Positions 10,579-21,369 of a stretch of 64,000 nt of DNA are shown in pieces. The notes under the pieces are model-generated. The model searched no databases, was not told where the DNA came from, and saw only the letters and a list, made by a program, of their open reading frames with translations. The DNA comes from Colocasia esculenta (taxonomy: Eukaryota > Streptophyta > Magnoliopsida > Alismatales > Araceae), in NCBI GenBank assembly GCA_014218235.1, contig CM024755.1:101288948-101352947 (forward strand), in the 5' to 3' direction. The number at the start of each line of letters is the position of its first letter. Position 1 is the stretch's first letter. The translations under genes and the position numbers were made by a program.

Positions 10579-11611
10579 GGGCACGTGCCTCTTTCCCTCC
10601 AGAATACAATATAGTCTTTGGGCATGATCCCTTCATTGTTGCTTCCAACTCTACCAGTGGAACTCTCCACTCTTTCCTTTAGCTATATTCCAAGGGAGTT
10701 GCCACTATTGCTTGAAACTCTGACGGAAGTCAACATTCCATCATCTAATGATAGTCGTTCGGGGCATGTGAGAAGAGCAAGACCATCCGCCTGCTAGGCA
10801 AAATATATGAGGAAGTATATGAGGGTCAAAAAGTCGATTCCCAAGCAAAAACCTAAACGCCAGGCAAGGCTAAAAACCAAAGGACCTCCGCCTCCCTCAT
10901 CTCCATTTACATCCTCTTTTGTGCTCGTCAGCACCTTCCCGTGGGTTCTCCACATTCCCTCCCCACGGGAGGCTTTTTATTTCTACCTTTTTTATGATAA
11001 TCCACTCTCCTGTACTGGGCATTATGCCCCTATTTGTACTCCCTATTCTCCGCCTCGTGCCCCTCATGGCACATCTCTATGTTCATGTTGTTCTCCTCTC
11101 CTTGCCCCAACCCCATTGTTTCCACCCTCCTCACCATGCCCCTCGTGGCACATCTCCTTGTAGTGCCTCATCTGGCACATCTCCTTCCTGTGCCCCACGC
11201 GGCACATCTCCCTCCTATGCCCCACGGGGCACGTCTCCACCCTGTGCCCCACGTGGCACCCTTTTCACACCCTCTATTTCAGCCCTTTGTGGCCCATTCT
11301 TACCTTTCTCTCCTCCAGACCTTCCAAATGCTTTTTCTTTTACCAAGCTCCGCGCCCCTTCTCTTTTTCTCCTTCTGGTCCCGCCAGAATCTCCAAATTC
11401 TTCGCATCCTTCTCACGTCTCCACACACGATCAGGGCATCTGCCCTTTCTCCCATTGTTTTCGGGGTTTTAGTCCCCGAGTCTCACCCCAACGCAAGTCA
11501 TTCATCCTCTTTTACCCTCTGAATTCTTATTTTGAAAAGCTACTATAATGCTTATCAGTGTTACAAAATCCATAAAAAGATGAATATTCAATATTGTTAT
11601 GCCACCGCAAT
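10579..11611 (+). other. Element A post-gag non-coding region with CACGTG minisatellite
   Basis: Proline-rich frames here are by-products of a repeat. From about 11048 to 11265 lie imperfect 30-33 bp units centred on TGCCCCACGTGGCACAT, each with arms GTGCC/GGCAC around a CACG core. At 11470-11485 a CGGGG...CCCCG hairpin matches the same position in B (24795). I see no reliable gene. Confidence 0.6.
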
Positions 11612-14600
11612 TGTGACGGCTCTGGATATTTATGCCCAATAAGGGTCTATATCCAGATCCGTCTCCCGCAAACGGACCGAAGTCTCGCAAGGGATATCTC
11701 ACACACGTGTCTAGTAAGAATATCAAAGACAAACCACAACAATATAAGACACAAGAAAGTACATGTGCTCATATCTGCCCACATATTTGTACAACTGTCC
11801 CATTACATTATTACATGTCCAATTAAAAAAGTACAATTGCCTGGGGCATACCCTGAGGGAGCACAAGCTCACACAACACTAACTACTACACTACTACTGG
11901 TGGTACAAGTCTATCACAACGCCGCTACAAGCCAAACACATGGCAAGCCCTGAAAGGAACTGTAGGGAAGTGAGCCTCAACAAGTCACAGGCTCAGTAGG
12001 AACCACCCAAAAACAACCACACACTAGCAGAAGAGACCTCAACCTCAAAGGGTCTCACTGGTCACACAAATAGCCAAACCACATCCTACTTACTTAAACC
12101 ATGATTAATCAACAATTAGCATAAACATACCAATCAATGTAAACCTCGGAAAGTAAGAGGTAACAACAGGACTAGTGCAACACTACTAGTCTGCTCAACA
12201 ACTGAAATGCCTAGGCCGCAAGCCTCACAGGCACATTATTCCAATGACTGGTCGCCTAAGCTACAAGCCACACAGGTAAACCACTGCCTAGGCTACAAGC
12301 TTCACAAGCGAACCCAAAACACACGGATACAGGACTGCTAACTAAGAGCTAGTCTGTTCCACCCCAAACCACGATATATCGAATATCACACTTAAGTAAC
12401 AGGACTGGCTACCATGATGCCAATCCATCACACATTGTAACCTTACTCGGAAGCTTACCCAAAGAAGGGTAAAACACAACAAGTGGAAGGTCACACCACA
12501 CGACCTCCACTTCAACACCTGAAAAGACTGGTACACAATGTACCACCACAAAGTACTACCCACACAGGGCATAGGTACCTACTGCCACGAGGTACCACCA
12601 TGGAAACCACAACCAAACTAGTGCCATCATAAGGCACTTTACTACAAGCAAAACCTTGACTCAACTGTGCCAACGACAGGGCACACCACAAGAGTCAAAC
12701 CACAACCAAAGAGTCACACACACAAGCCACCACCAATGGCAAAGCACGAGTCGGAAAGGAACGACGTCACCACACAGGAACAGACTACTGGTTCATGGTG
12801 CCAGTATCCAACCCGGACAACACAACACAAAACTACCTCTCAGCCTCGCAGTCACGGACGAAAGGTCCAACTGCCACTCCACAAGCACAAGCTAAAGAAC
12901 AGTGGAGACCAACCAACACCACACCTGCAGACCACACACAACTGTAGGCCCATGCCTAGCACCTTTAGGGACTCTGGCCTAAGCTCCCTAAAGTAAGGCA
13001 CTGGAAAACAGGACTAGCTGGGGACCAGTGTCGACTACTAGTGTCCGTACCCCCAACTACGAGTGCGCTACAAGTGACTGCACACCCACAAACACAAGTC
13101 GCTGCCCTCTGTCGTCTTTCCCTCAGCCGGACGTACAACTCAAACACAGGAGTGAGGGTGTCCAGGACAGACGACACAGACCTCGACGGTATAACACAAG
13201 TACCGGGACAAACCCTGAGCACAACAAACACATGTACCTGGCTCACACAGAACCTGGGGGGTACCTGACTGCAGAGGTATTCCAGAATAGGCGCCAGACC
13301 ACCACACTCGGCTAACACACAAACCATGTCAATCACTTAACAACTCGGTGAAACTTATATCATAATACACTAAACATAATTGTCTGGTCATCGGTCACCA
13401 TGTGACCTTCAAACCATCTCACACTAGTACACACTTGGATCACAACAACGCAACACAACCTTGCCTATCATTGGTCACTCCGTGACCTCTATGGCAACAC
13501 ACACTACTTAGTACATAAATCATTGTAATATTCTTTAAAAGACAACAATAAACCTGGGCTAGGTCCACATATGACATTCACTGCCCAATCACCTCGAAGT
13601 AACTATACAAGTTATATTACAATAATTATAACATCGAGCCACTAGCCATGCACACACATGCATGACACTCAAACCATGTAAACACCACATGTATTACACA
13701 CTAATTGTGTGCACAACACGCCAACCACGTAAAAACATGCTCACTTCGTGAGAACCACCCTTACTATGCAAACAACATGTAAACAACACGCTTCACAAGT
13801 GCGACAAGTGCCAATGCACCACTAACATTGCCATGCACAATATTTAAATGATAATTAGATAATCGTACCGTTAAAACAAATACCACAAGCCCACTCAGCT
13901 GTGGTCACGATAGGGGATAGTGTCGCCTTCTGATCGCGATGCCCCGATGTGTCGCATTAGAAAATGCTGTCGCGACGGGTCGGCCTGTCGCGACAAGCTA
14001 TCGCGACCTTGTCGCGACAAGCTATCGCGACCTTGTCGCGACAGAAGGGTCTGACACCTTCTGATCGCGACACCCCAACATGTCGCGATCACACACCTTA
14101 ACACGATGGGTCAGCCTGTCGCGACCTTGTCGCGACAGAGGGTTCCGTCGCTTTCATAGGCAGAAACCCTAATCCGGAATGCTCACTCCGGATTACTGCC
14201 CCACACTATACAAACCATGCTTAATTCACATTTTTCATGCTTTAGTGTAAGCCCTAGCATGATATCTACAGTTTAAAAAGCAGAAAACACATCACACACA
14301 CCACACACACGATCCATGCATCAAACGAGGTGGGATCTCCCTACCTCTGCGAAGAACACAAACTCTCAGTGTTTCCCCCGCTCCACATGACGTCCTCGCG
14401 GAGAGAACATGCCGAAAACCACACCAAAATGCCGAATCACCCAAAAGAGCCCCGCAGTAGCCCCTCCTGGCCGAGCAGAGCTTCCCCAGCTCTGTCTGGC
14501 TAAAACTTCTTAAAAAATGCCCAGCGGTTGGGATCGCGACATTCCTCCCCGTCCCGACCTTGTCGTGGCAGACTAGGGTGTCGCCTTCCCACTGTTGACA

Positions 14601-14885
14601 TCAGCATGGCCGCCCAGCGTGCGACATGTGGCGCGCATGCAGACGACAACCCAAAACAGTGGCAATGTGAACGTGACCACTAGGGCTGTCGCGACCTGAA
14701 CGCGACGCACACCCCCGTCGCGTTCACAACCAGTGAACCAACAGGTGCTATGGGCCCAAACTGTCAGCCCACTAAGCCTCACACCCACGTGCAAACACCT
14801 GAAACACACACTAATGGGCCACACACTAGCCACCAAACCCGCTAGACAAGGCTCTACGAAGATCTGAAAAATGCGCGACATTACA
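11612..14885 (+). mobile_element. Solo LTR D1 (Tekay-like gypsy)
   Basis: It starts TGTGACGGCTC and ends GCGCGACATTACA, matching solo LTR D2 (49645-53276) over most of its length. The flanking 5-mers GCAAT and GCAGC differ at two positions, so the TSD is decayed. Hairpin TGAGCCT/AGGCTCA lies at 11971-11995. The distal kilobase differs from D2: it carries eleven TCGCGA palindromes in about 205 bp (13933-14137) where D2 carries ACGGC/GCCGT hairpins. No internal element sequence remains, so it is a solo LTR. It interrupts element A. Confidence 0.82.
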
Positions 14886-16542
14886 GCAGCACCCCTGTTA
14901 TGAGAAGTCCGCGCCAGGAATCCAAAATTCCCTCCCTTTTCAGTAAAGTTTGCCCTTGGCATGGGCACCTCCACACACTACACGAAACCCTAAGCTGATT
15001 GCTTCAAAAGACACCATCGCTATCACGGCCATGCTTGAGGGCACCAAAGTCTGTTTCTCCTCTTAGTCGGCCAAAATATGGGAAGGAGAGATAGTTTGGG
15101 AAAGACAACTAACCTGAAGCACTCCCTGATGAGAGGATGTCTCAAAAAGGGCAATTAATCAATGATCAATCAATATAACAATGCATGTCAAGAGCGGCAA
15201 AATCACCGCAGGATTCAAAATGAACCAGGTCATATGCATGCAAATGAAATAAATCAATCAATGTAACAGGGCATGGCAAAGATTGGCAAAGTCCCCACGG
15301 GATTCAAAATGAACCCGGTTGTACGCATGTCCCTACAAATAAATGGTCCATCACTCAATTCAAAAAGCCCCCAATATTTAATGAGACTGAATCTTCTGAT
15401 GGTCGTGCCAAGGAAGGAAGTCAAACCCAATACTTCAAAACCCATATTAAGCTTATCTCCAAATTTTCTTCCATTCTCCCTATCAACCAAGTTTCCTATT
15501 CAAGTATGGCTTTGATAATGACACAGTTAACCATGAGCAGTCAGCCCATGGGTACTACTTTAAATGCACGCCTTACTCTGGGCACTCTTTAATGAAAGGG
15601 GAGGTAACGAGGACCCCTTGCCAGTTAGTTGTCATAACCTTAGCCCTGCCATGGCATGACAATGTTTCCAAAATCCCCAAAAAAATGAATATTTTTCAAA
15701 ATTTTCATAAAAAATCAAATACTTTTAAAATCCTCATAAAAATTTGAATATTTTCAAAATCTCCATAAAATTTTGAATATCTTCAAAAATCCAAAAAATC
15801 CCAAAAATAGATCCTCGATGGTATTGCACAGTGCAAGCACATTGCACCTCCTTCATATCAGATCAATCCCAATTCTTCCAATCAGTCTCAAACTCAATCT
15901 TCTAATTTGGGCAAGTCCACTTATCCTCATAGTTTAAATACACAATTGAATGAGCTTTGTCTGCTATTGAATGCTTTATCCATGCTCCATGTTTTGGATG
16001 ATTTTATTCAATGATGTTATTATTTCTCGGCTAATGAATTTTGAGTGCAAGTTCGAGTTACCCCATCTGGCACCACCCATAAGCAACCAGGCTGCATCGT
16101 TGTCGCCCTTACCATCAGTTATTTATATGTTAATACCCTTAGTGCATATCGAGGACCTTGTGGCTCTGAGGAATCTGATATTTGAGTTCCCCTTTATCAA
16201 AAACAATGATTATTCTAGAGGATGCTTAGCCGCACGGACAGGCCGTTATGTTTTGCATATGAGGACGATGGACCCATGCCTAGAAAACCTGGTGCCATGA
16301 CTCAACTCAGCATCATAACAATAGTATATTTGATTATTTTATATCTTTTTATCCTTATTTTTCCCTTTATCCTAACATACGTGCATATTTAAAATCACAG
16401 TGGAAAATCACTCTCTCAATGCAACTTGAGAGCCATTTTCACTTCAATTCCAAGTAAATTTGAAATATTCCATTCCAAGTTAAGTACCCAATTCCCTTTG
16501 TTGTTGCCTCTGGGCTGATTTCCTTGAACTCCCTTGTCTAGA
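14886..16542 (+). other. Element A internal non-coding region, resumed
   Basis: This continues A after D1 and matches B at about 25200-25900 and 29560-29700. Shared blocks include CTTAGTCGGC, GATGAGAGGATGTCTCAAA, CGCA(G/C)GA(T/C)...GTCGTACGCATG and GAGTTCCCCTTTA.CAAAAACA. A run of A-rich units (TGAATATTTTCAAAATC, 15665-15810) sits where B has its antisense PMD block. Short frames (for example at 15971-16300) have no recognisable domain. Confidence 0.6.
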
Positions 16543-18858
16543 CTTATTATAACGACCCACTTCCACTCGGTACGGTTACACCAACCCACATCGGATGAGA
16601 GCAAGCCATTACAGGGGAGAAAACCCCAACAATATTCATATGAGCTGAGATATACATGAATAGAAAGGAATATTGCAACAGAATCTAAATAAATCTTATT
16701 CCATCAACCTTTTAATCCACATACCACAGTCTATATAGTCCAATAAAGAAATAACATAACCACAATGTCCACTAAACATATAGCCAATTCCAAGTACATA
16801 TGACCAAAGTTCAAATTACAATGCATTACATACTAGGAAATAAATTACAAGTCTTCAATTTATCCTTCACGCTCCTCTTCGGATCTTGTCAAGTCTTCAG
16901 CTGTTTAATCTCCTAACATGTTTAGCAAGGGTGAGTCTACACAATAGACTCAGTAAGTAACTTAAAACTTCAAACCACTTACTTATCACACATATTTTCT
17001 AATAATTTAACTAACACATGTTCATTCTAAATACATGGATAATAAACATGGAATCTATTAAGCAAAGCTATACTAACACATGTAAGACAAGAATTCTAAG
17101 CATGGTCACTTACAACATGGATTCACTAACTTAAGAACATTCATAAATACATGCTTTCATTTCTTATTTTCACATGATATTAACACATGACTTATATTCA
17201 ATTTATAACATGATAGCAAACATATACTCATCATGTAATCACTAACTCATGAATATAATAACTTACACCTACACATGGTACTAAACATAATATCACAATT
17301 ATCAAAATTCATATTAACACATGAATCTCATGACATTCACCCATGCACTTTTTCCTTTGATTTTCACATACACTTACTTTCACATTATCACACTTTCACT
17401 TATACTTCCACACGATTTCTCACAGTTTTCACTTTACACGTTCACGTATCACATGTCATCTCACTTGCACGTTCCACGTACCACATTCACATGTCACTTT
17501 ACATGATATTCACATGTTCATTTTACACATTGCCAAGACATAGCCCAAACCACCACTAGAAGATCACGTAACACTTACACATACACTTTCACGTACTTAA
17601 TCACCAGGCAAAGTGATCAAGTCTAGGTCACTGCTGAACTGGGGGAAGCCCTCCCCACCATTACCAGTGGAACCTGTCCACCTCCAGGATTTCACAAGAC
17701 TCTTTGCCTCGGGTATCACGTAAACATGGTTGAGCTTTCCCATAGGGGTACTACTACAGTACAGCTCCAAGCAATCTAGGGTGGCAGTGTCTTATGGGCA
17801 CACTTTATTTATCTTGTCACATTAACATTACACGCACACATGCTACTTGTTCTCTCACTTCCCATGCTCATGCACACACATCCAACAAGAATTATATAGA
17901 CTGATCACTTCTGGACACTCAACTCAGTTAAACAGTAAGAAAACATCACTTGTTCATAAAGCTAATCACATCTTTAATCATAATTGGGACTTGATAAATA
18001 AACATGCCATAAAAGCTTCAAAAAATAACAACCAATTGTACAGTATTCAGAATAATATCAAATTTTAGCCACGGGGTAGATTTAGCACATGGAACACATC
18101 TGTAATTTTTTTCAGAATTTTAGGAATAGTGTAACTATTTTTCGTAATTAATAGAGATTTCATGCTATCTAACAAGGTATTTCAATTAAACATGATGGAT
18201 AGTAAACTTTATGTTATAACAGTCCTAAAACATGCATACAGTAGTATTGAGTTCATGGAAATTTTCTGAGAACATAACTGTAGACACTCGATTTTGGCCT
18301 ACAAGTTGAACTGTATTTCTTGTTATCTTATTGAGCCCCAAGTTGGTCATTCATCTTGAGCCCACCATTAGCCTTGCTTTGAGCCCATTAAAAGCCCAAA
18401 ATCCCGTCCATTATCCTTTTGAAAGAGTCCATGTGCCTTAAATGCCCATTATTCTCTCATATGATTGGTCAGTAATTCAAGAATAATCGCTTTCATTAAC
18501 GTGACGGGTCGGGGCGCCACGTTAGCCTTGTCGCGCCCCCCTTGACCGTCGCGATAGCCCATGCATGTCCACGCACGTGGCTTCAGAGTCGTGCCCCTTC
18601 TGGCCGTCGCGTTCATCCTTGTCGCGCCCTACAACCCATCGCGACTACAGCCGAGTGCGCTGGCCCTGCAACCACCTCCTCTTTATCCTCTATTGGCCTT
18701 ATCATCATCCCATGCAACCTCCCAACCCCCCTAAGCATAGTTTGAGGCTCCAAGATCCTTGGAGACCTCCTTAGGACTCTCCCATGCGATTTTCAATTAG
18801 ATTTATCCTCTCATTTTGGTCATTGTCACTTGAAAATGGGATTTTCTCTCTCCAGCTC

Positions 18859-18866
18859 TATAAAAG
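18859..18866 (+). promoter_or_regulatory. TATA box of element B 5' LTR
   Basis: TATAAAAG preceded by CCAGCTC. In the 3' LTR this box is duplicated at 30968 and 30993. Confidence 0.6.
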
Positions 18867-19119
18867 AAAGGCCTCTCCTTCAGAGGAAGGAGAGCCCCGA
18901 TTTTTGTCACGAAGTGTTGCCGAAATTTCCTTTGACCTTGACTTAGCTCGTGGCTCACCCATCCCCTCTCATTTCCATCTACTTTCTCCACTAAATTCAA
19001 GTTTTCTTCTTCATCTATGGAGTTTGGGGGTGGAGGAGGCGACCCCTAAGGCTTTCTCTGTTGGGTTGAGTGTGTTTTGGAATTTCCTAAAGTTGCATTT
19101 TAATGATGACCAATGAACA

Positions 19120-19350
19120 TCACTCATACTTTGATTTTGATGATGACATATCATTATTTTAATGATGACATATTGTGATTTTAATGATGAGATATTATGA
19201 TTTTAATGATGACATGTTGTGATTTTAATGATGACGTGTTGTGATTTTAATGATGACATATGTTGTGATTTTAATGATAACATATTGTGATTTTAATGAT
19301 GACATATTGTAATTTTAATGATGACATATTGTGATTTTGATGATGATATG
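19120..19350 (+). repeat. ATGATGACAT tandem array in LTR E2
   Basis: About ten imperfect units of TTTTAATGATGACATATTG, 20-24 bp each, in the U3 part of the LTR. Related TTTTGATGATGACAT stretches occur in E1 on the minus strand near 42930-42990. Confidence 0.85.
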
Positions 19351-19497
19351 TTGAACATGTTATACATTTTATACATATCACAATAATGCTTAGACAACAT
19401 ATTTTTGATGTTTAATATCTCATATTTTAATGATAATATCTTGTATTAATTATTTACACTTTATATTTTCATGTTCACACATTTTTGTCTTGGTAGT

Positions 19498-19749
19498 GTC
19501 GACACTAGATCAAGTCAGGTCGACACTAGACCCAGTTTCCAACAGATCAGTTTGCCTGACTGGGACAGCAGGTCGGCACTAGATCAAGTCAGGTCGACAC
19601 TAGACCTAGTTTCCAGCAGATCAGTTTGCCTGACTGGGACAGCAGGTCGACACTAGATCAAGTAAGGTCGACACTAGACCCAGTTTCCAGCAGATCAGTT
19701 TGCCTGACTGGGACAGCAGGTCGACACTAGATCAAGTCAGGTCGACACA
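19498..19749 (+). repeat. 74-bp tandem repeat with GTCGAC palindromes
   Basis: Units begin GTCGACACTAGATCAAG at 19498, 19572, 19646 and 19720, an exact 74-bp period with about 3.4 copies and few differences. Each unit carries two GTCGAC(ACTAG) copies. The second unit has one GTCGGC variant. The high identity suggests recent expansion or homogenisation. Confidence 0.92.
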
Positions 19750-19866
19750 CTCCGGCTGAAACTCAAAAACGTGAATTTCTCTGAACACGTGGCTGCTTGG
19801 GATTTAGGGATTTGACTTGGGGTCCCGTGCCCATGCACCCCAAGGCACTTTATGAACATATGGGGC

Positions 19867-19874
19867 TATAAATA
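19867..19874 (+). promoter_or_regulatory. TATA box of LTR E2
   Basis: TATAAATA, about 810 bp into the LTR and upstream of the micro-hairpin array. The same box occurs at 41866-41873 on the minus strand in E1. Confidence 0.6.
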
Positions 19875-20396
19875 CCCATGCTCCTTGAACCCCAAAGGTA
19901 AGAGAGCCCATACACTTTCAGAAGAAGCCTTTTGGCGGCCAAAGGGGGTTTTCCAGATCTGTCTCCATCTCCAGAAGCTGCAAGCCATCATTTCAAGAGG
20001 AAGGACGTGGGAATCAAGGGGAATCCCTGGAGAGAAGGTTGCTGTGCTAGGCAAGGGAGCAGATCCAACTGAAGAGGCGCAGGAGAAGAAGGATTTCTGG
20101 CATTTCAGATGCCATCAAAGCAGAGCATTGCCAATTGAGGAGAATCTCCATCGATTTCCATCCAGGCTCCTCAATTGAAGCGTCTGCAAGGCCTCTTCAT
20201 CGAAGAACACTCTTTCTACATCTATTTGTCTTATTTCTGAGTTTGTTCTTCCTTATTTCGTCAATGAGATTTGTGCATGAAGTTCTGCACAAATTTCTAT
20301 GTATGAAACTGTCTTGAATCAGATCATTGCTAGAGGATCTGATCTCTTTTGTGTTTGATCAAGCTTTTGTACTGTGAGCCATCAAGCTCTGGTTTG

Positions 20397-20557
20397 TGAG
20401 TCGTCACACTCACTGTGTGGTTTGAGCCGTCGTGCTCAATTTGGAGTCGTCGTACTCCGGTAGTTGTTTGAGTCGTCGCGCTCAGTTTGTGAGTCGTTGA
20501 ACTCAAGGTTGTGTGTTGAGTCGTCGTGCTCAAGGGTGTTTGGAGTCGTCGTGCTCC
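20397..20557 (+). repeat. GAGTCGTCG micro-hairpin array
   Basis: Seven 16-nt units of the form N-GAG-TCGTCGTG-CTC-N' at 20397, 20423, 20443, 20469, 20490, 20517 and 20542. The closing pair covaries: TGAG...CTCA in five units, GGAG...CTCC in two. Loops vary (TCGTCACA, CCGTCGTG, TCGTCGTA, TCGTCGCG, TCGTTGAA). It lies downstream of the TATA box, so it should be in the transcript. Confidence 0.85.
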
Positions 20558-21350
20558 GGTGTGAGTTGTACTCAAGGTTTTGAGTAGTGTGGCCTCACTG
20601 TGTGAGGGGTGGACGTAGGAGTCACTAGAGGTGATTTCCGAACCACCTAAAAATCCTTTGTGCAGTGGTTTGAATTGTGTTTTGCCTTTGTATCTCGCTA
20701 GATGCATGCATAGGGTTTTCGCTCACACTACTAATTGATTTGCTCACACACTCTAATCACACTTCATATCAGTAAATTGTTTGGGAGAATTGATCTCTGA
20801 TTCGAAGTAATTTTGGATTGATTAAGCTTCCGCATTAATTGGTGTTAGATCTATTCAACCCCCCCCCTTCTAGATCTGATCCATCCACCCATCCGATCCT
20901 AACATTCTCCACAACGCAAGGACACCTTTTGAAGCCAAGGAGTCGCCCCATTGGGGCTCTTTCTTCTTCTCCCTCTCTCCTTCTTCTTTCATGCATGTAT
21001 GCTAAGGGTTTAAAAAACCACCCCCAGGTCCGTTCCCTCCATGCTTCACCTTTCCTTTTCATTTTTGAGTAGATGCTACATTTAAGTTTTCTCTAACAGG
21101 GTGTTTTTTGTTGTTTTCCTTGTTTTGGAAGGCACACAAGCAAACCTCAACTAGCGGCTCTTGTTCTCTGGCCGGCCGGAGGACAGGAAGAAGGTCCACC
21201 ATTCTCATTTCCTTTTCCTAGCGTAGTTAGCCTATTTAATTCCTATTAGTGGCAACTATCTAGGTGGCGATCACATTCCTCATTTCCGTACTTTTAGATT
21301 GAATATCTTGTTGTGTGTTTTTGGGGTGCACATTCCCCGTGATTACACAT

Positions 21351-21369
21351 TTTGGCGATCACGGTGGGA
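21351..21369 (+). other. Primer-binding site of element B
   Basis: TGGCGATCACGGTGGGACC begins three bases after the LTR. It matches the complement of a tRNA-Arg 3' end (family knowledge, from memory) with two differences, which would be G-U compatible. The same site in A has TAG for TGG. Confidence 0.65.

Larger units (their letters stand above)
19059..20904 (+). mobile_element. Solo copia LTR E2
   Basis: It starts TGTTGGG and ends CCTAACA, with a perfect TSD TTCTC (19054-19058, 20905-20909). Its distal half matches the 5' LTR of copia E on the minus strand (41152-43033), including the GTGTGAGGGGTGGA block and the TTCGAAG.AATTTT block, so it is the same family. It holds a TATA box at 19867, a run of TTTTAATGATGACAT units (19120-19350), a 74-bp tandem repeat (19498-19749) and a micro-hairpin array (20397-20557). 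No gene. Confidence 0.92.
18279..21347 (+). repeat. Element B 5' LTR, interrupted by solo copia LTR E2
   Basis: TGTAGACACTC...GTGATTACA. The TATA box is TATAAAAG at 18859-18866. TCGCGA and TCGCGC motifs occur between 18500 and 18660. E2 (19059-20904) splits it. Relative to the 3' LTR it has an extra 240 bp around the E2 site and lacks a roughly 130-bp TCGCGA-rich segment that lies at 31340-31470 in the 3' copy. Confidence 0.9.

Noticed and set aside
10807..11548. Overlapping proline, serine and cysteine-rich frames of 118-209 residues
   Set aside because: They come from the CACGTG minisatellite and pyrimidine-rich DNA; frames overlap in three registers and on the other strand, and no domain is recognisable.
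11607..14890. Perfect TSD for solo LTR D1
   Set aside because: Flanks are GCAAT and GCAGC, with two transitions between them; accepted only as a probable decayed duplication.
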